A DNA stretch of 64,000 nucleotides from Candidatus Sumerlaeota bacterium (GTDB lineage: Bacteria; Sumerlaeota; Sumerlaeia; SLMS01; JAHLLQ01): the NCBI GenBank assembly GCA_030156535.1, contig JASGMJ010000012.1:1-64000 (forward strand), written 5' to 3'. Both the position numbers and the translations under genes were made by a program. Below are positions 27,107 to 35,694 of this stretch, one piece after another (the first letter of the stretch is position 1; each line of letters starts with the position of its first letter). Under the pieces are notes generated by a model that saw nothing but the letters and a program-made list of their open reading frames with translations, made no database searches and was not told where the DNA came from.

Positions 27107-28993
27107 ATGCTTCGACGCCTTGCCGGTTTCGTCACACTTTTTGCCGGAATGCTGCTGCCCGCCGCGGAGATCCCCGTGCCCGCGGATTACGAGGCACCCT
27201 TTACACCGGAAGGCAAACCGCTGGCTGGTCTCGTCATTACGATCGACGCCGGACACGGTGGGTACTCGTTCTCAAACAGCTACAGCGGCAGCGCGCGCGG
27301 CGTGAACAGCCGAGTCGTCGAGCAGGACCTGAACATGCGCGTGACGGCGCTGGCCTACCATCATCTGAGGGACGCAGGCGCCGAGGTGCACATGACGCGG
27401 CGGGACGACCGCAAGGTGACGCTGGGGCCGACGGTGCGCGCCGTGGAACTCGGGGCGCGCCCCGCGCTCGCCGATGCCATGGCCTCGCATTTGTTCCTCT
27501 CGTTTCACCACAACGCGGCGGGACGCGAAACAGCCGATGGCGTGATGATGCTGATCTGGCCAACGGATTCGCAGGGCAACGACCAGCCGCTCGAGCGCGC
27601 CTTCGCCGACATCGTGCGCGAGGAAGTCGAGAAGCAGGTTCACCACAACGAGCCGTTCTCCCACTACGTCGTGGATCATCCGCTGGTCTCGGCGAGCGAC
27701 ATTCCCTCCGCCGTCGTGGAGTTCGGCTTCCTGACCAATCCCGAGTTCGACGAGTGGGTCGTCAAGCCAACGGCGCACCATGCCGAGGCACTTGGCGTTT
27801 ACAATGGCATCGTGCGCATGTGGACGGAGCACCGCGAAGAGCTCGAAGCGAAGCGCGCGGAGTTGTTTCCGGATGTGGCCGCGGAAAAGAAGGAAACCGT
27901 GGAAGCGAACCCGGCGTTCCCTCTCGGCCGTCCGTCCTGGAATGCGTGGCCGTTCGATTCGCCCGCGACAACGGAGGAGGAAGCGGCGTTCATCGTGTCG
28001 GCGTGGAAGAATGCCATGCTGACGGATCGCACGACGTTTCATCTCGATGCAAAGCCCCGCCTGACGGAGGATGGCTGGGTGCTTGAGGGACGGACGAACG
28101 TCCCGCTCTCGGCCGCGGCACTCGCGCGCGAACTGGGCAAGGCATTGGGCAAAGAGGTGCGCAACGACGTGCGGCCGCTGCCGGCGGAATCGCTCGGCAC
28201 GGATCCCTTTGGCGTCGTGGCTATTCCGATGGCAATGACGTGGGGCGAGCCCGAGGAAGGACGGAACGTGCAGACGCAGGTGCTGCTGGGCGAACCGCTC
28301 TTTCTTCTCGATCGCACGGAGGACGGGACGTTTTTCCTGGTTCAGGGAATCGACGGCTACACGGCGTGGCTGAGGAGCGACGCCGTCCAGCAAGTGACGC
28401 GTGCGGAGTTCACCGAGCTTCTCTCGCAGCCGAAGGCGCGCGTCCGCGAGAACGCGATGCTCGACGCGTTCCGCGTGCCGCCGGGCGCCAGCCTTGCAGC
28501 AACGGCAACGGGGACGGAGCAGGTTCAGCTGGAGCTTCCTTCGGGCAAGACACTTGAAGTTCCGGCGGACTCTGTCTTTTTGCCGAGTGAAAAGACCCGT
28601 GGCGAAGTGGCCGTGGAAACGGCCCTGAGCGAGTTCCTCCACACGCCGTATGTCTTCGGAGCGCGCAGCCCGTTGGGGCTGGACTGCTCGGGCCTGGTCG
28701 GGGTGAGCTGGGCAGCGGCGGGCGTGCAGCTTCCGCGCGATGCGCACCAGCAGGCTCTCGTTGGAGAGCTCGTCGCAACGCACTGGTTCACCGATGCGCT
28801 CGAGCCCGGCGACGTGCTGTTCTTCCTGGGCGAGAACGGACGCGTGTTCCACGCGGGCTTGTCGATGGGCGGGATGCGTTTCATTCACGCCTCGCCGCCG
28901 GAGGTGCAGATCAACAGCCTCGACCCTGCCGACCCGCTCTACTCGGAAGGCTGGCACAAGGCCTTCGCGCTCGCCCGCCGGCCGGCACGCTGA
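27107..28993 (+). CDS. secreted N-acetylmuramoyl-L-alanine amidase / NlpC-P60 peptidase fusion
   Basis: A 628-residue exported cell-wall hydrolase with two catalytic domains. After a signal peptide comes an Amidase_3 domain (DAGHGG zinc His, EQDLNMRV zinc Glu, HHNAAG zinc His, VVEFGFLTNPEF catalytic Glu). A middle region of about 250 residues contains SH3-like sequence (GEPLFLLDRTEDGTFFLVQG). The C-terminal NlpC/P60 domain has catalytic Cys527 in LDCSGLVG, HAGLSMGG and HASPPEVQ. The start is the ATG at 27107 after CCAGGAG. Having both glycan-peptide and peptide cleavage in one chain suggests daughter-cell separation or recycling. A terminator follows. Confidence 0.88.
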   Translation: MLRRLAGFVTLFAGMLLPAAEIPVPADYEAPFTPEGKPLAGLVITIDAGHGGYSFSNSYSGSARGVNSRVVEQDLNMRVTALAYHHLRDAGAEVHMTRRDDRKVTLGPTVRAVELGARPALADAMASHLFLSFHHNAAGRETADGVMMLIWPTDSQGNDQPLERAFADIVREEVEKQVHHNEPFSHYVVDHPLVSASDIPSAVVEFGFLTNPEFDEWVVKPTAHHAEALGVYNGIVRMWTEHREELEAKRAELFPDVAAEKKETVEANPAFPLGRPSWNAWPFDSPATTEEEAAFIVSAWKNAMLTDRTTFHLDAKPRLTEDGWVLEGRTNVPLSAAALARELGKALGKEVRNDVRPLPAESLGTDPFGVVAIPMAMTWGEPEEGRNVQTQVLLGEPLFLLDRTEDGTFFLVQGIDGYTAWLRSDAVQQVTRAEFTELLSQPKARVRENAMLDAFRVPPGASLAATATGTEQVQLELPSGKTLEVPADSVFLPSEKTRGEVAVETALSEFLHTPYVFGARSPLGLDCSGLVGVSWAAAGVQLPRDAHQQALVGELVATHWFTDALEPGDVLFFLGENGRVFHAGLSMGGMRFIHASPPEVQINSLDPADPLYSEGWHKAFALARRPAR

Positions 28994-29007
28994 GCAATCA
29001 GGATGAA

Positions 29008-29055
29008 TCTCCCGGGTCCGTAGAACCGACCCGGGAGACGTCTTCAGTTTTCGAT
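29008..29055 (+). terminator. intrinsic terminator after the amidase/NlpC gene
   Basis: An 11-bp perfect stem tctcccgggtc / gacccgggaga (29008-29018 with 29028-29038) with a nine-base loop, followed within a few bases by a T-rich stretch (cttcagttttcgatttt). Confidence 0.88.
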
Positions 29056-29313
29056 TTTCAGTTTTCAGTCCCAACCGTGTTCCACTGTCTGCATTCCCGT
29101 TTTCCGTTTTCTCTTCCTGCCGCCCCTGCCCCGCGCAGGGATGACCGTGTAGTCGTCCGGTTTTTCTCCATTCCATCGCCGTGTGTTATTTTTTCGTTGC
29201 CGCGGGCTCGGCTACTTCTTAGTTCTTTGTCTTTCCTGTTAGTATGGGGGAAAGTTTCCTCGTGCCTGCGGGAGCCATGAAGAGACCCTCAAGCAAGGGA
29301 GCACACCGAAACG
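29056..29313. other. non-coding gap upstream of the pyrimidine operon
   Basis: About 260 bp of pyrimidine-rich, lower-GC sequence between the terminator of the amidase gene and the first pyrimidine-catabolism gene. It should hold the operon promoter; T-rich tracts and a TAGTAT string near 29239 are seen, but no convincing -35/-10 pair or operator palindrome. No protein-like frame is found. Confidence 0.4.
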
Positions 29314-30183
29314 ATGGATAGAATTGTCCGCAGCGCCGTCATCCAGACCAAGTTCGACGGGACGGGGAACGACTCGGTTGCCAAGGTAAAAAAGGAGATG
29401 ACCGACAAGGTCGTCGCCCAGCTCGAAGAGGCCGCTGGCAAGGGCGTCCAGGTCGCCTGCCCGCAGGAACTGTTCACGGGGCCGTATTTCTGCGCCGAAC
29501 AGAACACCAAGTGGTACGATCTCGTCGAGCGCATCCCCGACGGCCCGACCACGAAGCTGATGATGGGCCTCGCCAAGAAGCACCAGATGGTGATCGTCGT
29601 TCCGATTTACGAGGAAGAGAACACGGGCGTCTACTACAACACCGCCGCCGTGATCGACGCCGACGGCACGTTTCTCGGAAAGTTTCGCAAAATCCACATT
29701 CCGCACTGCAATCCCGGTTTCTGGGAGAAATTCTACTTCCGCCCGGGCAACCTGGGTTACCCCGTCTTCCAGACGCGCTATGCCAAGGTTGGTGTTTATA
29801 TCTGCTACGACCGCCACTTCCCGGAAGGGTGGCGCGCGCTGGGCCTGGGCGGCGCGGAGATCGTCTTCAATCCTTCAGCAACAGTGGCGGGGTTGAGCGA
29901 GTATCTCTGGAAGCTGGAGCAGCCCGCTTCCGCCTGCGCGAATGCCTTCTTCGTCGGCGCGATCAACCGGCCCGGCACCGAGGGGCCCTGGAACATTGGC
30001 GAGTTCTACGGGCAGTCGTACTTCTGCGATCCGCGCGGCCAGATCATCTCGCAGGCCTCGCGCGACAAGTCCGAAGTCGTCGTTGCCGATTTGAATCTCG
30101 ACCAGATTCGCGAAGTCCGCAACGTCTGGCAGTTCTACCGTGACCGGCGTCCGGAAACGTACGACGCAATCGTTGCACCCTGA
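29314..30183 (+). CDS. pydC: beta-ureidopropionase (nitrilase family)
   Basis: A 289-residue carbon-nitrogen hydrolase with the complete catalytic triad: Glu52 (PQELF), Lys126 (RKIHIPH) and Cys164 (ICYDRHFPE). The family also includes N-carbamoylputrescine amidases; the adjacent dihydropyrimidinase and dihydropyrimidine dehydrogenase genes point to hydrolysis of N-carbamoyl-beta-alanine or its beta-aminoisobutyrate homologue, releasing CO2 and ammonia. It is first in a five-gene same-strand cluster; the next gene starts 27 bp downstream. Confidence 0.88.
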   Translation: MDRIVRSAVIQTKFDGTGNDSVAKVKKEMTDKVVAQLEEAAGKGVQVACPQELFTGPYFCAEQNTKWYDLVERIPDGPTTKLMMGLAKKHQMVIVVPIYEEENTGVYYNTAAVIDADGTFLGKFRKIHIPHCNPGFWEKFYFRPGNLGYPVFQTRYAKVGVYICYDRHFPEGWRALGLGGAEIVFNPSATVAGLSEYLWKLEQPASACANAFFVGAINRPGTEGPWNIGEFYGQSYFCDPRGQIISQASRDKSEVVVADLNLDQIREVRNVWQFYRDRRPETYDAIVAP

Positions 30184-30210
30184 CACCGAACGGCGACGAA
30201 AGGTTATCAC

Positions 30211-31572
30211 ATGGCACCAGATACGCAGGCCCTGCCCCAACTCCCGCCCTGCTCCCACACGCCGCGTCCCTACGACGGGCCGCCGCGTGCCGAAGTGCTC
30301 GCCGACCGCAAGCGCTTCTGCTCGCCCGCGCTGCTGACGTACTACGCCGATCCCCTGATGATTGTCGAAGGACACATGCAGTACCTCTTCGACGAAACGG
30401 GACGGCGCTACCTTGACTGCTTCGCGGGAATCGTCACCGTCTCCGTCGGGCATTGTCATCCCCGCGTGATTGAAAAGACGATCGAGCAGACGAAAACGCT
30501 CCAGCACACGACGACGATCTATCTGCATCCGACGATCACAGAGTTCGCCAAGAAGCTGGCGTCGAAGATGCCCCCGGGCCTCGACGTCACCTACTTCGTG
30601 AATTCGGGCTCGGACGCGAACGATCTCGCGATCATGATGGCGCGCCTCTTCACGGGGAACCACGATGTGATTGCGTTGCGGAATGCCTATCATGGCGGCT
30701 CGCCGTTTACGATGGGCGTGACGTCGCACCACACGTGGAAGTTCCCGGCGCAGTCGGCCACGGGAATCCACCACGCAATGAATCCGGACCCGTACCGCTC
30801 GCCGTTCTCGGGCACACCGGAGGAAATTGCCACGAAGTCAGCCAACGACATTGAAGAGATCGTGAAGTTCAGCACGCCTGGAAAGATAGCGGCGTTCATC
30901 GCCGAGCCGATCCAGGGTGTCGGCGGCACAACGATGCCACACGTTTCGTACTTCGCGAAGGCCTACGAGATTGCCCGCAGGCACGGCGGCCTCTGCATCG
31001 CGGACGAAGTGCAGACGGGCTTTGGACGCACGGGCGACCACTACTGGGGCTTCCAGAATTTTGGCGTGACGCCCGACATCGTGACGATGGCCAAGGGCAT
31101 CGGCAACGGTGTGCCGCTGGCTGCCGTGACGACGCGGGCGGAGATCGCGCAGAAACTCGCGCAGCGCATTCACTTCAACACGTTCGGCGGCAATCCGGTC
31201 TCGATGGCGCAGGGACTTGCCGTGATGGAGACAATCGACGAAGAAGACTTGCAGGCCAACGCCAAACGCGTTGGCGGCATCATCATGGAGGGACTGCTCC
31301 GCCTGAAGGAGCGTCACCGCCTGATCGGCGACGTGCGCGGCAAGGGTTTGATGCTCGGCATCGAACTCGTCCGCGACCGCGCCACGAAGGAACCGGCAAG
31401 CAAGGAAACGATGGAACTGGTCGAGAGGGCGCGCGAGCACGGCGTTCTGCTCGGCAAGGGCGGACTGAACGGCAACGTCATTCGGCTGAAGCCGCCGATG
31501 TGCATTACCGGGGAGGACGCCAAGTTCCTGCTCGACGTGCTCGACAAATCACTAACCACGATGGAGGCGTGA
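30211..31572 (+). CDS. class III aminotransferase, probable beta-alanine transaminase
   Basis: A 453-residue PLP enzyme of the class III (AGXT2/omega-transaminase) group. It has NSGSDANDLA (131-140), AEPIQGVGG (231-239), DEVQTGFGRTG (Asp265) and the Schiff-base Lys295 in VTMAKGIGNG. Lying between the genes for N-carbamoyl-beta-alanine hydrolysis and dihydropyrimidine hydrolysis, it most likely converts beta-alanine (or beta-aminoisobutyrate) to the semialdehyde. AGXT2-type enzymes can also use glyoxylate, so the amino acceptor is uncertain. The next ribosome site (GGAGG) lies within its last codons. Confidence 0.85.
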   Translation: MAPDTQALPQLPPCSHTPRPYDGPPRAEVLADRKRFCSPALLTYYADPLMIVEGHMQYLFDETGRRYLDCFAGIVTVSVGHCHPRVIEKTIEQTKTLQHTTTIYLHPTITEFAKKLASKMPPGLDVTYFVNSGSDANDLAIMMARLFTGNHDVIALRNAYHGGSPFTMGVTSHHTWKFPAQSATGIHHAMNPDPYRSPFSGTPEEIATKSANDIEEIVKFSTPGKIAAFIAEPIQGVGGTTMPHVSYFAKAYEIARRHGGLCIADEVQTGFGRTGDHYWGFQNFGVTPDIVTMAKGIGNGVPLAAVTTRAEIAQKLAQRIHFNTFGGNPVSMAQGLAVMETIDEEDLQANAKRVGGIIMEGLLRLKERHRLIGDVRGKGLMLGIELVRDRATKEPASKETMELVERAREHGVLLGKGGLNGNVIRLKPPMCITGEDAKFLLDVLDKSLTTMEA

Positions 31573-31574
31573 CC

Positions 31575-32984
31575 ATGAGACTCGAGAAGATCATCCGCGG
31601 CGGTACTGTTGTGACCACTGAGGGACAGACGAAGGCGGACGTCGGCATTGCCGGCGAAAAGATCGTGGCGATTGCCGAAACACTGCCCAAGGGAGACGCG
31701 GAGATCATCGACGCGCGCGGGCACTATGTGATTCCCGGCTTGCTTGACGTTCACGTGCACCTTGAACTGCCGTTCTGCGGAACGGTTTCGTCGGACGATT
31801 ACCGCACGGGTGGCCGTGCCGGTGCCCGCGGCGGCGTGACGACACTGATCGACTTCGCCATTCCCTATGCCAAGAAGAACGGCAAGGGCTACGACACACT
31901 CTCGGAAGCGGCGGACAACTGGTTCAAGCGCGCCGAGAACAAGGCACTCATCGACTACACCTTCCACATTTGCGTGACAAACTACGACCAGCACAAAGAC
32001 GAAATCAAGGGGATGGTCGATCGTGGCTTCTCGACGTTCAAGGAGTACATGATCTACGAGTCCGAAGGCTGGCAGGCGGACGACCGCGCGATCTTCGGAA
32101 CTCTGGAGAAGATGCGCGAGAACGGCACGATGTTGCTGATGCACGCCGAGTCCCCGCGTGTGCTCGACGAACTGATCGCCCGCCATCACACGCCCGCGCT
32201 GATGAAGAAGTTCGGTGCCCGGCTCCATGGCATCACGCGCCCCAACTTCATCGAAGCCGAGGCGGTGCAGCGCGCCACCAAGTGGTGCGAAGTTACCGGC
32301 GGCCAGCTTTACATCGTGCACATGTCCACGGGCGAGGGGACGGAGATCGTCCGTGAAGCGCAGGAGCGCGGCGTGCCGGTGCTCGCGGAAACGTGCGCGC
32401 AGTACCTCGTGCTCAACGACTCCGTCTTCGGCAAGAAGGACGGGCATTTGTACGGCTGCTGCCCGCAGCTCAAAAAGCCCGCCGACCAGGAGCGTCTCTG
32501 GAAGGGACTGAAGTCCGGCGAGATTTCCGTGGTTTCGACGGACACGTGCTCGTTCACCCGCAAGCAGAAGGCGATGTGGAAGGGCGACTGGACGAAGATT
32601 CCGATGGGAATGCCGGGACTGGAGACCTTGCTGCCCATCGTCTACACGCATGGCGTTCTCGGCAAGCGGCTCGGCGTCGAGGAGATGGTCGCGAAGCTCT
32701 CGACCAACCCCGCAAAGATCATGGGGCTCTTTCCGAGGAAGGGCGCCATCCAGGTGGGCTCGGACGCGGACATCGCAATCATCCACCCAAAGAAGAAGAC
32801 GAAGGTCGACTGGAAGAAGATGGAGACGAACACCGACTGGTCGCCGTTCCAGGGATGGGAACTGGCCGGTTTTGCCCGCACGACGTTGTCGCGCGGCGAA
32901 GTGATCGTCGAGGACTACAAGGTCGTGGGCAAGGCGGGGAGAGGGCAGTGGCTCGAACGTAGAACGGCGGGCCTCGCAAACTGA
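31575..32984 (+). CDS. hydA: dihydropyrimidinase
   Basis: A 469-residue cyclic amidohydrolase that opens dihydrouracil/dihydrothymine to the N-carbamoyl amino acids. The metal motif DVHVHLELP (His60, His62) is present, the bridging carboxylated lysine is Lys156 in STFKEYMIY, and further metal histidines lie in LLMHAES and IVHMS. CSFTRKQK and NPAKIMGLFPRKG match the dihydropyrimidinase branch rather than allantoinase or dihydroorotase. The ATG at 31575 is two bases after the preceding stop, with GGAGG in the upstream coding end, so translation is probably coupled. Confidence 0.92.
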   Translation: MRLEKIIRGGTVVTTEGQTKADVGIAGEKIVAIAETLPKGDAEIIDARGHYVIPGLLDVHVHLELPFCGTVSSDDYRTGGRAGARGGVTTLIDFAIPYAKKNGKGYDTLSEAADNWFKRAENKALIDYTFHICVTNYDQHKDEIKGMVDRGFSTFKEYMIYESEGWQADDRAIFGTLEKMRENGTMLLMHAESPRVLDELIARHHTPALMKKFGARLHGITRPNFIEAEAVQRATKWCEVTGGQLYIVHMSTGEGTEIVREAQERGVPVLAETCAQYLVLNDSVFGKKDGHLYGCCPQLKKPADQERLWKGLKSGEISVVSTDTCSFTRKQKAMWKGDWTKIPMGMPGLETLLPIVYTHGVLGKRLGVEEMVAKLSTNPAKIMGLFPRKGAIQVGSDADIAIIHPKKKTKVDWKKMETNTDWSPFQGWELAGFARTTLSRGEVIVEDYKVVGKAGRGQWLERRTAGLAN

Positions 32985-33021
32985 TCACTCGGCCCACCGG
33001 GCACGACAAGGAGCACACTCA

Positions 33022-34143
33022 ATGCCTGACATCTCCGTGCAAGTCGGCAGCATGAAGTTCGAGAATCCCTTCGTTATCGCATCGGGACCTCCGGGAACGA
33101 ACCGCCAGATGATCGCCAAGGCCTTCAAGGAAGGCTGGGGAGGCGTCGTTGCCAAGACAGTCTGTCTGGAAGCCAACAAGATCAACAACGTGGCGCCCCG
33201 CTATGGAAAACTCAAGAGCCGCGAGGGGAGCGAGGTCATCGGTTTCCAGAACATCGAACTGATCTCCGACCGTCCCATTGAGGTGTGGGAGAAGGAGTTC
33301 CGCCAACTCAAGGATGAGTTCCCGAAGAAGATGCTGATCGCCTCGATCATGGAGGAGTACAGCGAGGAACGCTGGAAGGAACTCACTCAGCGTTGCGAGG
33401 CGGCGGGCGTCGATGGCTTCGAGTTGAACTTGTCGTGCCCGCACGGCCTGCCCGAACGCGGCATGGGCGGCGCCATGGGCCAGAACGCCGAGATGGTGGA
33501 GAACGTCTCGCGATGGGTCAGCAGTACGACGAAGAAGCCCGTGTGGGCCAAGATGACGCCGAACATCACGGACATCCGCGTTCCGGCGCGGTGCGCCGTC
33601 AACGGCGGCGCCACGGGCATCTCGGCCATCAACACGATTCTCTCGGTCGTCGGCATCAACCTCAAGACGTTGCGCCCGATGCCGACAGTGGAGGGCTACA
33701 GCCTGCCGGGTGGGTACTCCTGCCAGGCTGTGCGCCCCATCGCGCTGCGCATGGTGTCGGAGCTTGGACGTTCTCTGCCGCCGCACATCACGATCTCCGG
33801 CATGGGCGGGGTGGAGTGCGCCAACGACGCCATCCAGTTCATTCTCTTCGGCTCGCACACGGTGCAGGTCTGCACGGCGGCGATGCTCCAGGGATTCGGA
33901 ATGGTGAAGGAGATGATCTCGGGCCTCGAAGCATTCATGGAGGAGCACAACTTCTCCACGATCGAGGACTTCCGCGGTCATTCCCTGCAGTACCTGACAA
34001 CGCACTCCGACCTGGTGACCCGTCAGGTGCAGGCCAAGCGCGACCGCGCAGGCCAGGCCGCCCGCGACAACGAATGGGACGGCGACAAGATCACCCACCA
34101 GAGCGCGGCGCTGACATCCGAGGCCGATGCCCCAACGAAGTAA
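33022..34143 (+). CDS. preA: dihydropyrimidine dehydrogenase catalytic subunit (PreA-like)
   Basis: A 373-residue FMN-binding TIM-barrel protein of the dihydroorotate-dehydrogenase/PreA family. The catalytic cysteine lies in LNLSCPHGLPERGMG (Cys139), as in dihydropyrimidine dehydrogenases. It reduces uracil/thymine to the dihydro bases. E. coli PreA is longer and ends in a two-[4Fe-4S] ferredoxin domain; here the C-terminus is a charged tail with no cysteine, and no PreT electron-input subunit is encoded nearby. The electron donor is therefore unclear. AGGAG lies eight bases before the ATG. Confidence 0.85.
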   Translation: MPDISVQVGSMKFENPFVIASGPPGTNRQMIAKAFKEGWGGVVAKTVCLEANKINNVAPRYGKLKSREGSEVIGFQNIELISDRPIEVWEKEFRQLKDEFPKKMLIASIMEEYSEERWKELTQRCEAAGVDGFELNLSCPHGLPERGMGGAMGQNAEMVENVSRWVSSTTKKPVWAKMTPNITDIRVPARCAVNGGATGISAINTILSVVGINLKTLRPMPTVEGYSLPGGYSCQAVRPIALRMVSELGRSLPPHITISGMGGVECANDAIQFILFGSHTVQVCTAAMLQGFGMVKEMISGLEAFMEEHNFSTIEDFRGHSLQYLTTHSDLVTRQVQAKRDRAGQAARDNEWDGDKITHQSAALTSEADAPTK

Positions 34144-34158
34144 CGAGGAGAGTACCGC

Positions 34159-35634
34159 ATGACCATCGATCTGTCCACGTTGCCGGCCGTGGTGCCCAAC
34201 TGGGTTGCCGGCAAAGCCGTTGTGAGCGCCTCGCCGCGCCGCCTGCCCGTACACGCTCCCGCGACGGGCAAGGTGATCGCCGAGGTGCCTCTTTCCAGCG
34301 CCGCCGATCTCGATGCCATCGTCGAGGCGGCAACGGTGGCACAACGCGCGTGGGCACACGTGCCCGTGAAGGAGCGTGTGCAGGTGCTCTTCCGCTTCAA
34401 GGCGATGCTGGAGGAGCGGCTCGACGAGCTGGCCGAGGTGTGCTCGCTCGAGAACGGCAAGACGCTTCCCGAATCGCGCGCGAGCGTGGCCAAGGGAATC
34501 GAGTGCGCCGAGTTCGCGACGAGCCTGCCGCAACTGGTGGCGGGACGCGTGCTCGAAGTGAGCCGCGGTGTCGAATGCCAGAGCGCGCGCCATCCCGTCG
34601 GCGTCGTGGCGGGCATCACGCCGTTCAACTTCCCGGCGATGGTTCCGATGTGGCTCTTTCCGCTGGCGATCGCGTGCGGAAACGCCTTCATCCTCAAGCC
34701 GTCGGAGATGACGCCGTTGTGCTCGATCGAAATGGCGAAGATGATGAAGGAATGCGGACTGCCCGACGGTGTGCTTTCCGTCGTCAATGGCGACCGCGAA
34801 ATCGTCGAAGCCATCTGCGATCATCCGGGCATCAAGGGCGTTTCGTTCGTCGGTTCCACGAAAGTGGCGAAGCTCGTCTACGCCCGTGCAGGTGCGAAGG
34901 GGAAGAAGGTGCGCGCGCTCGGCGGCGCCAAGAACCATCTGGTCGTCGTGCCGGACGCCGATCCCGAGATGACGGCGACGAACATCCTGGCGTCGTTCAC
35001 GGGCTGCGCCGGGCAACGCTGCATGGCCGCGAGTGTCGTCGTCGCCGTCGGCGACGTTCAGCCGATTCTCGACCGCGTCGCGGAACTGGCGCGCGCCATC
35101 GTGCCGGGACGCGACATGGGAGCCATCATCAGCCCCGCCGCACACCAGCGCATCAGCGGCTACATCGATCGTGCCGAGAAGCAGGGGCTCAAGATCGTCG
35201 TCGATGGCCGGAAGGCAAAGAGCGAAGGCGATCCCAACGGTTCTTTCCTGGGCCCGACGATCATCGACGGCACGCCGCCGGAACACGAGTGCGCCTGCGA
35301 CGAAATCTTCGGCCCGGTGCTCAACATCGTACGTGTGAAGACGCTCGACGAGGCTCTTGCCATTGAAAACGCCAATCCCTACGGCAACGCCGCGGCCATC
35401 TACACCACAAGCGGCGGCGTGGCGCATTACTTCGCCGAGCGCGCGAACGCGGGCATGATTGGCATCAACATCGGCGTGCCTGTGCCGCGCGAACCGTTCG
35501 CCTTCGGCGGCTGGTTCGACAGCAAGTTCGGCGATGGCGACATCACCGGCGAGCAGGCAATCGACTTCTGGATGAACACCAAGAAGATCACGACCAAGTG
35601 GTCGGACAAGCATCGCTCGAACTGGATGAGCTGA
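34159..35634 (+). CDS. mmsA: CoA-acylating methylmalonate-/malonate-semialdehyde dehydrogenase
   Basis: A 491-residue aldehyde dehydrogenase. Catalytic Cys288 is in TGCAGQRCMA, and the position of the usual general-base Glu is Asn (LGGAKNHLVV), the hallmark of the CoA-dependent MmsA/IolA branch, which forms acyl-CoA and CO2. As the last gene of the cluster it would turn malonate semialdehyde into acetyl-CoA and methylmalonate semialdehyde into propionyl-CoA, finishing uracil and thymine breakdown. GAGGAG lies eight to ten bases upstream of the ATG. A terminator follows. Confidence 0.92.
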   Translation: MTIDLSTLPAVVPNWVAGKAVVSASPRRLPVHAPATGKVIAEVPLSSAADLDAIVEAATVAQRAWAHVPVKERVQVLFRFKAMLEERLDELAEVCSLENGKTLPESRASVAKGIECAEFATSLPQLVAGRVLEVSRGVECQSARHPVGVVAGITPFNFPAMVPMWLFPLAIACGNAFILKPSEMTPLCSIEMAKMMKECGLPDGVLSVVNGDREIVEAICDHPGIKGVSFVGSTKVAKLVYARAGAKGKKVRALGGAKNHLVVVPDADPEMTATNILASFTGCAGQRCMAASVVVAVGDVQPILDRVAELARAIVPGRDMGAIISPAAHQRISGYIDRAEKQGLKIVVDGRKAKSEGDPNGSFLGPTIIDGTPPEHECACDEIFGPVLNIVRVKTLDEALAIENANPYGNAAAIYTTSGGVAHYFAERANAGMIGINIGVPVPREPFAFGGWFDSKFGDGDITGEQAIDFWMNTKKITTKWSDKHRSNWMS

Positions 35635-35661
35635 CCGCCGTTCTTCCGCCACGCTTCTCCC

Positions 35662-35694
35662 CCGCCCCTGGCCGCCGGCCGGGGGCGGCTTGTT
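35662..35694. terminator. bidirectional terminator between mmsA and ftsY
   Basis: A 12-bp stem ccgcccctggcc / ggccgggggcgg (35662-35673 with 35677-35688, one G-U pair) and a three-base loop, followed by cttgttt. It ends at the ftsY stop codon and so serves both convergent genes. Confidence 0.85.

Noticed and set aside
29077..29280. Small plus-strand frame in the gap before the pyrimidine operon.
   Set aside because: Composition is Ser/Phe/Leu low-complexity from pyrimidine-rich DNA, with no ribosome site and no conserved-looking features.
33019..35652. 877-codon minus-strand frame across preA and mmsA.
   Set aside because: It is rich in His/Arg/Asp and mirrors codon positions of the two sense genes; typical high-GC antisense frame.
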